From: Faucicola sp048551375
Lineage (GTDB): Bacteria; Pseudomonadota; Gammaproteobacteria; Pseudomonadales; Moraxellaceae
Assembly: GCF_048551375.1 (NCBI RefSeq)
Contig: NZ_JBLYZJ010000002.1
Location: forward strand, 1-64,000
Length of the DNA: 64,000 bases
Direction of reading: 5' to 3'
How positions within the stretch are numbered: position 1 is the stretch's first letter; the number at the start of each line of letters is the position of its first letter. Under the pieces are notes generated by a model. It made no database searches and was not told the origin of the DNA. It saw only the letters and a list, made by a program, of their open reading frames with translations. Positions 16,343 to 24,972 of the stretch are shown here, in pieces. The position numbers and the translations under genes are program-made.

Positions 16343-17011
16343 ATGCAAAACTGTCATAAAATTTTACTAGCCACCTTGTTGACTGCCACGAGCTTACCTG
16401 CCCTAGCCCAAGTCACCCTCAATCTGGGCGAAAATGTGGTCGTCACAGCGATTAATGGTCAAGAAGTCCAAACAGGCATGTTTAGCAATCCCCAACGTAA
16501 ATTTACCCTAGAAGCAGGGAAGCACGTCATTACAGCAAAATACAACCGTCTGTATGAATTGCGTGGTGATAATCACGATATGTTGCGTTCAAGCAATATC
16601 AGCGTGCCTGTCGAATTGGCGGATAATCAAAGCTATGAGCTAGTCATGGCAAATCAACCAAACGACTATACCAGTGCCAAAGAATATGCCAAAAAACCAA
16701 CCCTTGCCGTGGTGCAAAATGGTAAAACCTTAGCAAGTCAACAGTCAACCAGCGTTGGTGGCTCAAGCCTATTCATAGGATTGGGGACGGCATTGGGTGG
16801 GGTGTTTGGGGGCGGTAATAAAGCCATCGAATCCAATCAACAAACCATCAATGCCTTAGAAGGCAAACCTGCCAATACGATTCCTGCGATTCAAGCGACC
16901 CAACCTGCGGTAGCTAGTGCTAGCTCAGATACGCTTGACCAATTTATGAACCTGTGGTTAAAAGCCACCCCAGCCGAGCGTGATAAAATCCGTCAATGGG
17001 TGCAAAAATAG
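16343..17011 (+). CDS. Secreted DUF2057 family protein
   Basis: Protein of 222 residues with a cleavable signal peptide (cleavage probably after LPALA, residue 22), hence periplasmic. The body matches the DUF2057 family (E. coli YccT/CsgI): a beta-rich domain with VTAINGQEV near the start and a LYELRGDNHD segment. A glycine-rich stretch near 135-155 and a short helical C-terminus follow. E. coli CsgI affects curli; that role should not be assumed here. Ribosome binding site AAGGAA lies upstream of the ATG. Confidence 0.8.
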   Translation: MQNCHKILLATLLTATSLPALAQVTLNLGENVVVTAINGQEVQTGMFSNPQRKFTLEAGKHVITAKYNRLYELRGDNHDMLRSSNISVPVELADNQSYELVMANQPNDYTSAKEYAKKPTLAVVQNGKTLASQQSTSVGGSSLFIGLGTALGGVFGGGNKAIESNQQTINALEGKPANTIPAIQATQPAVASASSDTLDQFMNLWLKATPAERDKIRQWVQK

Positions 17012-17025
17012 CGAATAGCAAATAA

Positions 17026-17145
17026 AACCCCCTCTTTTGTAAAGAGGGGCTGGGGGAGATTTAAGTGAAAGGGCGTAATGCTTACGCCCTATTTGAAATT
17101 TTAGCAATTGGGCTTATGCAATAAGCCCCTACAGTGATAATGTTT
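17026..17145. repeat. Composite hairpin repeats between the DUF2057 gene and gspM
   Basis: A CCCCCTCTTTTGTAAAGAGG hairpin with a GGGGGAGATTTA tail (similar copy at about 40985) is followed by GGGCGTAATGCTTACGCCC (about 17068-17086). GGGCTTATGCAATAAGCCC (about 17110-17130) comes next. It lies between convergent genes and could act as a bidirectional terminator. Confidence 0.6.
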
Positions 17146-17167
17146 ATTTTGAATACAATCGTTTAGA

Positions 17168-17653
17168 TTATTTGCCACTACTCAACGTTGCTTGTACTTC
17201 AATTTTTTCCAAACTGGGTTGATTCATCTGTAATTGTTGAATACTCAGCCCTTGTTGCACCGCTTGATTCATCACATTGTTAATCACAGGGGCTTGAGCA
17301 TGGCTAAAACTTAGCTGAATCGCCCCTGCATTTTCGGTAACCTGCCCTGTAATCCCTGCACTTGCCAAAATTTGGCGTAACATATCGGCTTTATTTAGCG
17401 GTTGGGCTTGTGCGGTGGCTTGATTAGGGTTGATATTACTGGCTTGACTGCGAAGCCAAAATACCTCATTCAAAGCCGAATCATACGCTTTTTGGCTCGC
17501 ATTGGCTTTATCATGCAATAGCCATGCTCCTGTCACAACCAAAAATACCACCAACGCCAATAATGCCAACTGGTCACGCAATGATAAATGGCTGATGGCT
17601 TGGGTCAAGGGTTTGGCAAAGGTCATCTTAGGTGCGGTGAGTTTTTTTATCAT
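17168..17653 (-). CDS. gspM: Type II secretion protein GspM
   Basis: Inner-membrane platform component of the type II secretion system, 161 residues. A short cytosolic tail precedes one membrane helix (about 27-46). A periplasmic coiled segment and a small ferredoxin-like domain follow, as usual for GspM. Its ATG overlaps the gspL stop by 4 bp, showing translational coupling. The rest of the T2SS is not in the window, matching the scattered arrangement seen in Moraxellaceae. Confidence 0.85.
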   Translation of the reverse strand: MIKKLTAPKMTFAKPLTQAISHLSLRDQLALLALVVFLVVTGAWLLHDKANASQKAYDSALNEVFWLRSQASNINPNQATAQAQPLNKADMLRQILASAGITGQVTENAGAIQLSFSHAQAPVINNVMNQAVQQGLSIQQLQMNQPSLEKIEVQATLSSGK

Positions 17654-18933
17654 AATTGAATTTCTACCATTGCCATTGCCCCTGTGGGGCTGTTGGGTGC
17701 ATTACTATTCATGCCAGTGGGTGTATTGGGGCTGGGTTCATTGGGATTGGTGGGGCTAACAGGATTATTGGCAATCGCATTGCCAAGGGCATTGCCAGTC
17801 ACCGAGCCTAGTTTGGCATTGATACCTTGATTGGTCAGTTGGCTGACGGCTTGAGTTAGCGTGGCATTATCTTTGGCGACTAGCTGTAGTTGCACGGTAT
17901 TGTTTTGATAATTGAGCTGTTTGGCAGTGATTTGGTACTGTTGTAATACAGGTTGTACACTGGCAAGCACGCTTAATATATTGGTATTACTGGGTTGATT
18001 ATTGACCAATTTGTCTGCCATAAGGCGTTGGATATTAAGGCGAGTGTTAAATTTTTCGTTTGGAAACCACGATTCATATTGTTGCTTGAGCAAGGTTTTG
18101 GCTTGCCCTGTGGCTTTTTGATAATGATACCAACGCAACCCATCAACCACCATGCTCAAAAGCAGTGCAAACCCAGCCACCATCAGTATGGTTTTGAGGT
18201 AGGGGGAAAATTTGGTGGTGGATTGGCGGATGGTAAAATTCAGCCAATGGCGTGTCGGATTGGCGACAGGCTGAGGCATTGCGTCCGAAAGCTGATAGCT
18301 AATATGACTGAGTGTGTCAAGTTGGTTAGTTAATGCTTGGTCAATTTGCCCTGTTAGATATACATAGTCGATATTGGTCGATTTATGCAAGGTAATCGGC
18401 AAATGACTCACGGCTGACCCTTGCTCGTGGGGCAGTTGAAGCAGTGCGGTGTCGTTATCTTGATAATAAGTCACTGTCCCTTGCGAGGGAGCGGTGGCAG
18501 ACTGTGCTAGGTTTGGCAATAATACAAAGTCAGGCAATAATGCCCCCAGTGTAACACCTACCAAACTGGCACTGTGTTGCCATTGGCTTTGGTCAGCTTG
18601 GTGCAAGGCGTAGAGGGCAGGGGCTTCGCTGTTGGGTTGGGTGTTGACGATAAGGTCATCGACCGCTGTAATGCTAATGTCTTCAAATAGATAGCGTTTG
18701 CCTGTATCCCCTAAGGCTTTGAGTTGGCTGGGGGTGAGTTCGGTTTGGATTTTTAGGACGCTTAAACTTGGGAAATATAAACAGGCAACTTTGTCTTTTG
18801 CTTTGGCGTGTTGAAGGTTGATAAGCGTGGCGACTTCTTGCCAGTTGTCAGCAGTTTGCCATGTTTGGGTGGTGTCTTGCCACACTCGTAAGGGGGCTTG
18901 TGGATTGGGTAGCCAAATATGAATCACAATCAA
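17650..18933 (-). CDS. gspL: Type II secretion protein GspL
   Basis: Bitopic inner-membrane protein of 427 residues that links the GspE ATPase to the periplasmic part of the secretion machine. The cytosolic actin-like region occupies about 1-235, a membrane helix lies near 243-262, and a periplasmic ferredoxin-like domain follows (about 290-375). The C-terminus is a Pro/Asn/Ser-rich tail. The start is uncertain: TTG at 18933 or GTG at 18927, with AGAG as the only nearby ribosome binding signal. It starts 6 bp behind sixA. Confidence 0.88.
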   Translation of the reverse strand: MIVIHIWLPNPQAPLRVWQDTTQTWQTADNWQEVATLINLQHAKAKDKVACLYFPSLSVLKIQTELTPSQLKALGDTGKRYLFEDISITAVDDLIVNTQPNSEAPALYALHQADQSQWQHSASLVGVTLGALLPDFVLLPNLAQSATAPSQGTVTYYQDNDTALLQLPHEQGSAVSHLPITLHKSTNIDYVYLTGQIDQALTNQLDTLSHISYQLSDAMPQPVANPTRHWLNFTIRQSTTKFSPYLKTILMVAGFALLLSMVVDGLRWYHYQKATGQAKTLLKQQYESWFPNEKFNTRLNIQRLMADKLVNNQPSNTNILSVLASVQPVLQQYQITAKQLNYQNNTVQLQLVAKDNATLTQAVSQLTNQGINAKLGSVTGNALGNAIANNPVSPTNPNEPSPNTPTGMNSNAPNSPTGAMAMVEIQL

Positions 18934-18939
18934 TGTTCT

Positions 18940-19422
18940 CTAATGATTAACTGGGGAAAAACGCTCAATTTCAACTGCCAAATTGGGTGCAAAAACCTCT
19001 GCCTTAAATACCCTTGCCTCTGCCAAACCAAAAGATTCTGGCGTATCACCTGTCAAAATACTTGCCATATAAGCAATGATATTCATGTGGCACACAATCA
19101 CCACACAGCTATCTTCGGCTAAGTCCTCCACGAGTGGATATAGCCCATCAATAGCAATTTTGGCATCATCATCTGGGGTGATATGCTCAAAAACCGTGTG
19201 TGGCACAGTGGGAAAGCCTTGTTTGACGATTTCACAAGTCTGATAGGCTCGGTTGTAGGGGCTTGAGATAAATAGGGTGGGTGAGCCGTTTTTTTTGGCA
19301 TAGTCAGCTAGCCAGTGTGCGGTCTGTGTGGCTTGAGCTTTGCCAAGGTCGGATAAATTACGCTCATGGTCGGGCAACGTATAAGCCCCTGCATCGCCAT
19401 GACGAGTTAGGATGATTTTCAT
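18940..19422 (-). CDS. sixA: Phosphohistidine phosphatase SixA
   Basis: Small histidine phosphatase of 160 residues that removes phosphate from phosphohistidine on signalling or PTS proteins. The catalytic RHG motif is at residues 7-9 (LTRHGDAG), and the second catalytic His lies in VVIVCHMN. The length fits SixA and not the larger phosphoglycerate mutases. Its start overlaps the gpsA stop by 4 bp, forming a gpsA-sixA-gspL-gspM operon. Confidence 0.9.
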   Translation of the reverse strand: MKIILTRHGDAGAYTLPDHERNLSDLGKAQATQTAHWLADYAKKNGSPTLFISSPYNRAYQTCEIVKQGFPTVPHTVFEHITPDDDAKIAIDGLYPLVEDLAEDSCVVIVCHMNIIAYMASILTGDTPESFGLAEARVFKAEVFAPNLAVEIERFSPVNH

Positions 19423-20627
19423 TTTTTCACCTCATGTGGCATGACAAACTCAACATCACTTCTAAAGCCACTTTCCATCAAGTTTAATGCCACGCCAAGT
19501 GGGGCTTTATCTTGGAAAATAATGTCGTGTAAGGCATGGGTAATCGGCATATAAATCCCATCTTTCATCGCTTTTTCATTCACTTGCTGAATGGTGTTAA
19601 TACCCTCAGCGGTTTGCCCTAACTTTTTCACCGCTTGCTCAAGGCTCAAGCCACGCCCCAACATCTCACCAATTTGATAATTACGGCTCAAAGTCGATGA
19701 GCAAGTGGCGTACAAATCACCCACGCCCGACAAGCCTAAAAAGGTGAGCGGATTCGCCCCTGCTTTGACCCCAAAACGGCTCATTTCTGCCAAGGCTCGA
19801 GTCAAAATCATGGCTTTGGTATTTTCGCCAATGTCATAGGCAGTCGCCATGCCCATCGCAATGGCATAGATGTTTTTCAACGCCCCACCAAGCTCCACAC
19901 CTGTCACATCATCACTGGCAAACACACGAAAGAACGCACTGTGTAACGCCATTTGCACCGCATGACGTACTGCTTCGGATTGGCTAGCGATGACGGTGGC
20001 AGATGGCATATTGTTCATAATTTCTTTGGCAAGGTTTGGGCCGCTCATCACGCCAAATGCCACATTGGGTAGCTCTTGCTCAATGATGTCACTCATCAAG
20101 GCAAAGGTATCTTTTTCCATGCCTTTGGTCAGTGATACCACGGCTTGCGAGGTGAGCATGGGTGAGATTTTTTGCAAGGTTTCACGAAATGCCGAACTTG
20201 GTACAGCCACAAAGATGATGTCTTTGTCTTTGACCGCATCGGCAAGTTCATGGGTGAATTTTAGGCGTTCGTCAAGTTTGTGGTCAGGTAAGTATTTTTT
20301 GTTGATATGGGTTTTTTGCATGGCTTTGACCGTGCGTTTGTCACGTACCCATAGCGTCACATCACAGCCGTTTTTGGCGGATAAGTTTGCCATTGCTGTA
20401 CCAAAACTACCACCGCCTAACACGGTGATTTTGAGTGGGTTGGTATAAGGTTTTGTCAAAGCGTTGCGGTCATGTTGATTGGCTTGAGCGGATTCGGCTT
20501 CTTTGTCTTTGATGGCTTTGGCTTTTTCGAGTAAGTCACTGAGTAAACCGCTGACTTTTTCTCGATTGGTCGTTAACTTTTCGAGATTTTCACTGACATT
20601 AAAGGTGGGCAGTTGGGGTTTTTTCAT
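19419..20627 (-). CDS. gpsA: NAD(P)H-dependent glycerol-3-phosphate dehydrogenase
   Basis: Cytosolic enzyme reducing dihydroxyacetone phosphate to sn-glycerol-3-phosphate for phospholipid synthesis. The Rossmann motif is GGGSFGTA (71-78), and the catalytic Lys region is GGALKNIYAIAMG. The protein is 402 residues, about 65 longer than most family members because of a charged, helical N-terminal extension. The ATG at 20627 has AAGGAAAC upstream, which supports the long start. First gene of the operon with sixA, gspL and gspM. Confidence 0.95.
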   Translation of the reverse strand: MKKPQLPTFNVSENLEKLTTNREKVSGLLSDLLEKAKAIKDKEAESAQANQHDRNALTKPYTNPLKITVLGGGSFGTAMANLSAKNGCDVTLWVRDKRTVKAMQKTHINKKYLPDHKLDERLKFTHELADAVKDKDIIFVAVPSSAFRETLQKISPMLTSQAVVSLTKGMEKDTFALMSDIIEQELPNVAFGVMSGPNLAKEIMNNMPSATVIASQSEAVRHAVQMALHSAFFRVFASDDVTGVELGGALKNIYAIAMGMATAYDIGENTKAMILTRALAEMSRFGVKAGANPLTFLGLSGVGDLYATCSSTLSRNYQIGEMLGRGLSLEQAVKKLGQTAEGINTIQQVNEKAMKDGIYMPITHALHDIIFQDKAPLGVALNLMESGFRSDVEFVMPHEVKK

Positions 20628-20702
20628 AACGGTTTCCTTGCTTTGCCAAATAGCCTAAGCAAATTTAAACGGATAAACGGTGACTGATACAATTTTTTAA
20701 AC

Positions 20703-20797
20703 CATAGTGAATTAAATCAAGAATAATACGTTGAGATTTTGGGTGTATGCAATACGCCCCTACAAACTATGTCTTAATTCTAATTTAAACGACTATA
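20703..20797. repeat. Correia-like miniature element, copy 1
   Basis: The ends are ATAGTGAATTAAATCAAGAA and TTTAAACGACTATA, inverted to each other. Between them is the hairpin GGGTGTATGCAATACGCCCC. It matches the copy at 29802-29895. The TATAGTGAATTAAA end resembles the terminal repeat of neisserial Correia elements. Confidence 0.7.
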
Positions 20798-20831
20798 ACA
20801 ATTCAAATTTACGCAAAGCATTGTAGTCAAA

Positions 20832-21395
20832 CTATGCACGATAATCAATAAAATCATCCACCAACATCGGCGGACGTTTTGGCAATTCTGCCCCTGCCGT
20901 GCCAACATATACAAAGCCGACAATTTGATTTTTATCAGTGACGTTAAAATAATCTTTGACTGGCTGAGTGTCAATGAGATTGCCTGTCCGCCATACGGTC
21001 GCATAGCCGATTGCTTGTAGGGCAAGCAGTAGGTTTTGGGTGGCTGAGGATGCACAGGCAAGCTGTTCCCAATGCGGTACTTTTTCATGCTCACGGTAGT
21101 GGCTGATGACGGTGATAATCATGGGCGAGCGGTGGGGCATGGCAAGTGCTTTGGCGAGGGTAGCAGGGTCGGTTTCGCCTTGGTCGAGGCTGGCTTGGTG
21201 CAGAGCTTTGCCAAAGTCGGTGAGGGCGTTGCCTTGTAGTACGACAAAGCGGTAGGGTTGTAGCCCTTTGTGGTCGGGGGCGGTCATGGCGACTTCGATG
21301 GCTTGTTCGACTTCGGTTTGGGTGGGGGCAGGGGCGATAAGATTGCCCATTGAACGGCGGGATTTGATAAAATCGAGAATTTCTTGTGGTTGCAT
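20832..21395 (-). CDS. Nitroreductase family protein, YdjA-like
   Basis: FMN-dependent NAD(P)H oxidoreductase of 187 residues. The N-terminal SRRSMGNL motif binds the FMN phosphate, and the C-terminal VGTAGAELPKRPP segment is typical of the short YdjA-type nitroreductases. The physiological substrate of this group is unclear. The ATG at 21395 has AAGGAAACC seven bases upstream; a longer in-frame extension is not supported. It is a single gene, with the Correia-like repeat directly downstream. Confidence 0.87.
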   Translation of the reverse strand: MQPQEILDFIKSRRSMGNLIAPAPTQTEVEQAIEVAMTAPDHKGLQPYRFVVLQGNALTDFGKALHQASLDQGETDPATLAKALAMPHRSPMIITVISHYREHEKVPHWEQLACASSATQNLLLALQAIGYATVWRTGNLIDTQPVKDYFNVTDKNQIVGFVYVGTAGAELPKRPPMLVDDFIDYRA

Positions 21396-21624
21396 TTTGG
21401 TTTCCTTTTTTAATTTTTTAGCCAATCCAAATGATAATATCATTTCTCATGGTTTTAAGTTCAGAAAATTTTTCTAAAATAAACGCTATTTGATTTTTTA
21501 GGTAACCAAAATCGTTACTTTGACAGTAATAAACGTCATTCGTTGTTTCTAAAAAATTTTGGAAACCTACAATTTCTTGAATAACTTCATCTAATTGTTA
21601 ACTGACTCAAACCCTTAAAAACCA

Positions 21625-21652
21625 AACCGAAAATCTGTCAGGATTTTCGGTT
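21625..21652 (-). terminator. Intrinsic terminator downstream of the beta-aminopeptidase gene
   Basis: An 11-bp perfect stem (AACCGAAAATC / GATTTTCGGTT) with a 6-nt loop is followed on the minus strand by TGGTTTTTAAG. It lies 43 bp past the stop codon at 21696. Confidence 0.75.
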
Positions 21653-21695
21653 CGGATTAGAGCAATCAATTACATATAGTCAGTATTGCACTATA

Positions 21696-22934
21696 TTATT
21701 TTTTTAGTCTATTGTATTTTTCTAGTAATTTAACGACTCTTTGCTCTGGTAGCTCATATACCGTAGTACCATTTTTACCAACCATAGTTTGAGCAGCTAC
21801 CAAGGCATTTAAAATTGATTCTTCTGTGGCTTGAGCAGTCGCCTCAAAGAATGGTGACATTTGGTCGTTAGGTATCATTTCAACCATTTGGTTTTTCTCT
21901 CTGTTTGCAGCACCTTTATTGGCAGTTGAAAACGCCATAAAAATATCACCAGAGCTATTTGAAGCATAACCACCAAGGCGACCAATGCCTATTGGAACTC
22001 GGCGAGCAAGTCGTTTTAATTGGTGAGGCAGTAATGGTGCATCTGTTGCAACAACCACAATAATTGAGCCTGTGTCTTGAACTTTTCTGACAGCTTCTGC
22101 TTTCTTGATACCTTCTTCTTTTTTGATAGGGTCCCAAACAGGCATTAAGTCGGTGATTTCTTTACCTACAGGTACACCTGCGATGGTTAATGAATCACGT
22201 GTACCATAGTTAGACTGAACAAGGACACCGATGGTATAGGTTTTACCATTAACCACAATTTCACGTGAAGCTGTGCCAATACCGCATTTAAATTGATGGC
22301 AAACCATACCAGTACCACCACCAACGCCACCTTCTGCTACTTTGCCTGATTTGGCATTGTCGAGTGCAGCAAATGTGTCTGCTTTTGTTACATGAAATCC
22401 ATTAATATCATTCAAGTCACCATCATAGGTTTCTGCGACAACAGGTAATGCCCAAAAAATATCTGGCTCATCTGGAAGAGGGTCAAAAAATTTGTTCTTA
22501 TATTCCCATTCAACCACTGCATCTCTTACAACACCAACGCTATGGGTGTTTGTAATCATGATTGGGCCTTCCAAAAAGCCAGACTCTTCTACCCAAGTCG
22601 TACCTGTCATTTCTCCATTACCATTTAGACTATACCATCCTGCATAGACAGGGTCGTATTTATGACCTCGTGGTAATACTGCGGTCACGCCAGTTCTAAC
22701 TGGGCCTTTACCGACTTCTAATGCACCTTCACCTGATATTAATGTTGTATGACCAACTTCAACGCCTTGAACGTCTGTAATTGCGTTGAATTTACCCGTT
22801 TTTCCATCAAGCGGTATGCCTAAATCTCTAGCTCGTGGCTGTTCTGCGTAAGATTGTGAACAAAATAATACGCCAGCGATAAAAACTGAAATAAATTTAC
22901 TAATAGTTTTTAGTTGAAATCTATTTATATTCAT
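21696..22934 (-). CDS. Secreted beta-peptidyl/D-aminopeptidase, DmpA-BapA family (P1)
   Basis: Self-processing N-terminal nucleophile peptidase of 412 residues. A signal peptide (cleavage after SYA, about residue 30) directs it to the periplasm. The family fold begins with RARDLGIPLDGKTGKFNAITDV. The autocleavage site is G289-S290 in DTGSIIVVVATDAPL; Ser290 would become the N-terminus of the beta chain and the catalytic nucleophile. Relatives release N-terminal beta-amino acids or D-amino acids from short peptides. The ATG at 22934 has GGAGAG upstream. It is a single gene, far from others. Confidence 0.88.
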   Translation of the reverse strand: MNINRFQLKTISKFISVFIAGVLFCSQSYAEQPRARDLGIPLDGKTGKFNAITDVQGVEVGHTTLISGEGALEVGKGPVRTGVTAVLPRGHKYDPVYAGWYSLNGNGEMTGTTWVEESGFLEGPIMITNTHSVGVVRDAVVEWEYKNKFFDPLPDEPDIFWALPVVAETYDGDLNDINGFHVTKADTFAALDNAKSGKVAEGGVGGGTGMVCHQFKCGIGTASREIVVNGKTYTIGVLVQSNYGTRDSLTIAGVPVGKEITDLMPVWDPIKKEEGIKKAEAVRKVQDTGSIIVVVATDAPLLPHQLKRLARRVPIGIGRLGGYASNSSGDIFMAFSTANKGAANREKNQMVEMIPNDQMSPFFEATAQATEESILNALVAAQTMVGKNGTTVYELPEQRVVKLLEKYNRLKK

Positions 22935-23312
22935 CTTTACAATTCTCTCCAAGTGAAATGTGTTTTTATGTAAAAAAAGGTAGGTAATCTTAAGATAACT
23001 AATCTAAATGTAATTAATTTAAGTGATACTGTTTACCTTTGTTTAGATGGTATTTGTTTTTTAATAAAAAAGCAAGTAATTATCGATTCTTTTGTTCAGT
23101 AACTAAGCATGGACAGCCGAGCAATGGGGGCGGGTAGTTGTTTTGATATAACAGAGGATAGGAGTAGCGTGATATGGGGATAATGCAGTGAAATCAACGG
23201 TTCAAACATTGTTCATCGTGGGTCGGTAGGAATGATTCTCTTCAAAATGCACTATTGCAAGAAGCTCTAAAAATTATTGTTTTTACATTTTGGTTTCCTT
23301 TTTAATTTTGTT
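22935..23312. other. Intergenic stretch without recognised content
   Basis: The 378 bp upstream of the beta-aminopeptidase gene are AT-rich near the gene and mixed further out. I see no open frame with a ribosome binding site, no tRNA and no copy of the repeat families listed. Confidence 0.4.
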
Positions 23313-23822
23313 TTACGAGTTGCTCTCATATTTTATGATGATTTGATTTTTCTTCACACTATCTTCAAAAAAACGTCTAATTTCTTCGATTGTCAAAATT
23401 GCTTCAGTCATAGAATCATTATCTTCAAAGCTAAAATTTGACGTTTCAAGTAATTTTGCTTTTTGAACTAGACAATAGATATCATCGCCAAGTAATTTTG
23501 GTCGCTGATTTTCTATTTCTTGATAAAGGGTATGGATTGAATTAATGACATCCATTTGCTGTTGTGAAGAAAAAATTATTTGTGTTTCATCAAGGTTTTC
23601 GTGAGGTAAATCTTCATCATTCAATAAAAATTCCAAACCAAACGAATCATTTAATGTTTGGAATATTTCTTTCAAATTCCATTTAAGCCCATTTCTGCGT
23701 GAGTTAATAAACAAATAATCGTTCTCACTATTGAAATTATGATTTTCAACAATTTCTTCTGTATCATATTTCTCAGCAATTATTGATGTTTTTAAGAAAC
23801 TATGAAATTTTTCCCAAGCCAT
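23313..23822 (-). CDS. Hypothetical acidic protein
   Basis: Protein of 169 residues that I do not recognise. It is acidic, rich in Asn/Glu/Phe/Ile and predicted helical and cytosolic, with no signal peptide or membrane helix. Composition is AT-richer than the flanking genes. Small acidic proteins of this look are sometimes immunity proteins, but no toxin is adjacent, so this is only a thought. It is 87 bp downstream of the PaiB-like gene on the same strand. Confidence 0.6.
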   Translation of the reverse strand: MAWEKFHSFLKTSIIAEKYDTEEIVENHNFNSENDYLFINSRRNGLKWNLKEIFQTLNDSFGLEFLLNDEDLPHENLDETQIIFSSQQQMDVINSIHTLYQEIENQRPKLLGDDIYCLVQKAKLLETSNFSFEDNDSMTEAILTIEEIRRFFEDSVKKNQIIIKYESNS

Positions 23823-23909
23823 ATTAGAGCCTTTGATTTATAAAATCATTGATAATCTGTGGTTTAAAGGGTGCGTAGAACGCACCTTACGATTGCCAAA
23901 ACTTCACTT

Positions 23910-24563
23910 TTAGCATGAGCCACAATGCTTATTCACCAAAGTCGCCATAGCTTTGGCATTAGCTGTATCAACTTTCTGTAAACCCTTAATCACCCCATTT
24001 TGATTGTCGAGCGATTTATTTTGGCTCAATTTAAACTTCGCCTCAAAGCTCACAATATCCAACTTAAATCCCACCAACGCCCGACACATCGCTTCAATAT
24101 ATTCACTTGGTGCATCGGCAAGCGACCACGGTGAAAAAGGCGATTGGCTAAATTGAGCCTCAAAAAAATCCGTCATATCGCCGATAATGCCTTTAATCAT
24201 ATCCGCATCGTGATACAGGGTCGGCGTGGCGGTCAATTGCACACTTTGATAGTTCCAAGTCGGTACTTCTTTATGCGTTTCGGCTTTGCTTGGATACCAG
24301 TTTGGGCTGATATAATGCCCATTATCATTAAAAATCACTTTGCAATTTTTACCCAAACCCAAATATTGAACAATCGGATTCATCTTAGCGACATGACCAA
24401 TCAAACAGCCAAACTCACTGCCATCATCCTGCCACAGTAACGGTACAGGGCAGATTTCAATGACATCGTTTTGACTGGCGACAATATTGGCAAGCACGGT
24501 TTGTTGGATAAAGTCTTTGACTGGCTCAAAATCGCTCATGCGAAAATCTTTGGGAATAAACAT
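23910..24563 (-). CDS. FMN-binding PaiB-like protein
   Basis: Protein of 217 residues with the split-barrel flavin-binding fold of the PaiB family. The N-terminal MFIPKDFRMSD and the internal IGHVAKMNP and GHYISPNWYPSK segments are typical. B. subtilis PaiB is described as a transcriptional regulator of protease and sporulation genes, but in proteobacteria the role is open and an FMN-dependent enzyme is possible. No paiA is adjacent. It ends with a CxSC-like tail (HCGSC). Confidence 0.82.
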   Translation of the reverse strand: MFIPKDFRMSDFEPVKDFIQQTVLANIVASQNDVIEICPVPLLWQDDGSEFGCLIGHVAKMNPIVQYLGLGKNCKVIFNDNGHYISPNWYPSKAETHKEVPTWNYQSVQLTATPTLYHDADMIKGIIGDMTDFFEAQFSQSPFSPWSLADAPSEYIEAMCRALVGFKLDIVSFEAKFKLSQNKSLDNQNGVIKGLQKVDTANAKAMATLVNKHCGSC

Positions 24564-24584
24564 AAGTTTTTACCTATAATTTGG

Positions 24585-24677
24585 TTAAAGTACCAATCGA
24601 AACGGATATTTACCATGTATGCGATAAATGTGAAAATCCGAATCAATCGTGGCTATTTTATCAATGCGTTGCGTGTT
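24585..24677 (-). pseudogene. C-terminal remnant of a PIN-domain toxin
   Basis: The frame encodes NTQRIDKIATIDSDFHIYRI and ten further residues before its stop. IATIDSDFHIYR is the typical last acidic strand of VapC/PIN toxins. The N-terminal ~100 residues with the first catalytic Asp/Glu are missing. The remnant overlaps the end of the intact antitoxin-like gene in another frame, consistent with a deletion joining the two. Confidence 0.6.
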
Positions 24678-24936
24678 GGCGATATTTTTCTCGGATTCGT
24701 TGTTTGACGATTTGTTTGGCATTTTGTGATAAATCATCACGCCCACTATCATAGCTACCAAAAAACTGCTGTCCAACTTCCCAAGCTAATTGAGCATTGT
24801 TTTCTTGACTGTCAGATACCATTTTTTGGCTAGGGGCTGATATTTCGTGAATAACTTGTTGTTTTTGTTCGGCATTAAGCGAACGTAATATCGGCAAAAC
24901 TTGCTGTATCAAAGGTGGTAACGCTAATGTTGCCAT
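24661..24936 (-). CDS. Antitoxin-like protein, partner of a deleted PIN toxin
   Basis: Protein of 91 residues. An N-terminal helical region (PPLIQQVLPILRSL) is followed by a linker and GRDDLSQNAKQIVKQRIREK, which resembles the C-terminal toxin-wrapping segment of antitoxins encoded just before PIN toxins. The last few residues (QHATH) probably come from reading into the fused toxin remnant. With no active toxin left, it is an orphan or decaying antitoxin. Identification is by pattern only. Confidence 0.6.
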   Translation of the reverse strand: MATLALPPLIQQVLPILRSLNAEQKQQVIHEISAPSQKMVSDSQENNAQLAWEVGQQFFGSYDSGRDDLSQNAKQIVKQRIREKYRQHATH

Positions 24937-24972
24937 GGTATTATCCTCATTTTGTTATCAGCCAATCATATT

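Noticed and set aside
24585..24776. A separate 63-residue gene including the PIN remnant
   Set aside because: Its first half overlaps the antitoxin gene in another frame and has no independent support; only the last ~30 codons resemble a PIN toxin.
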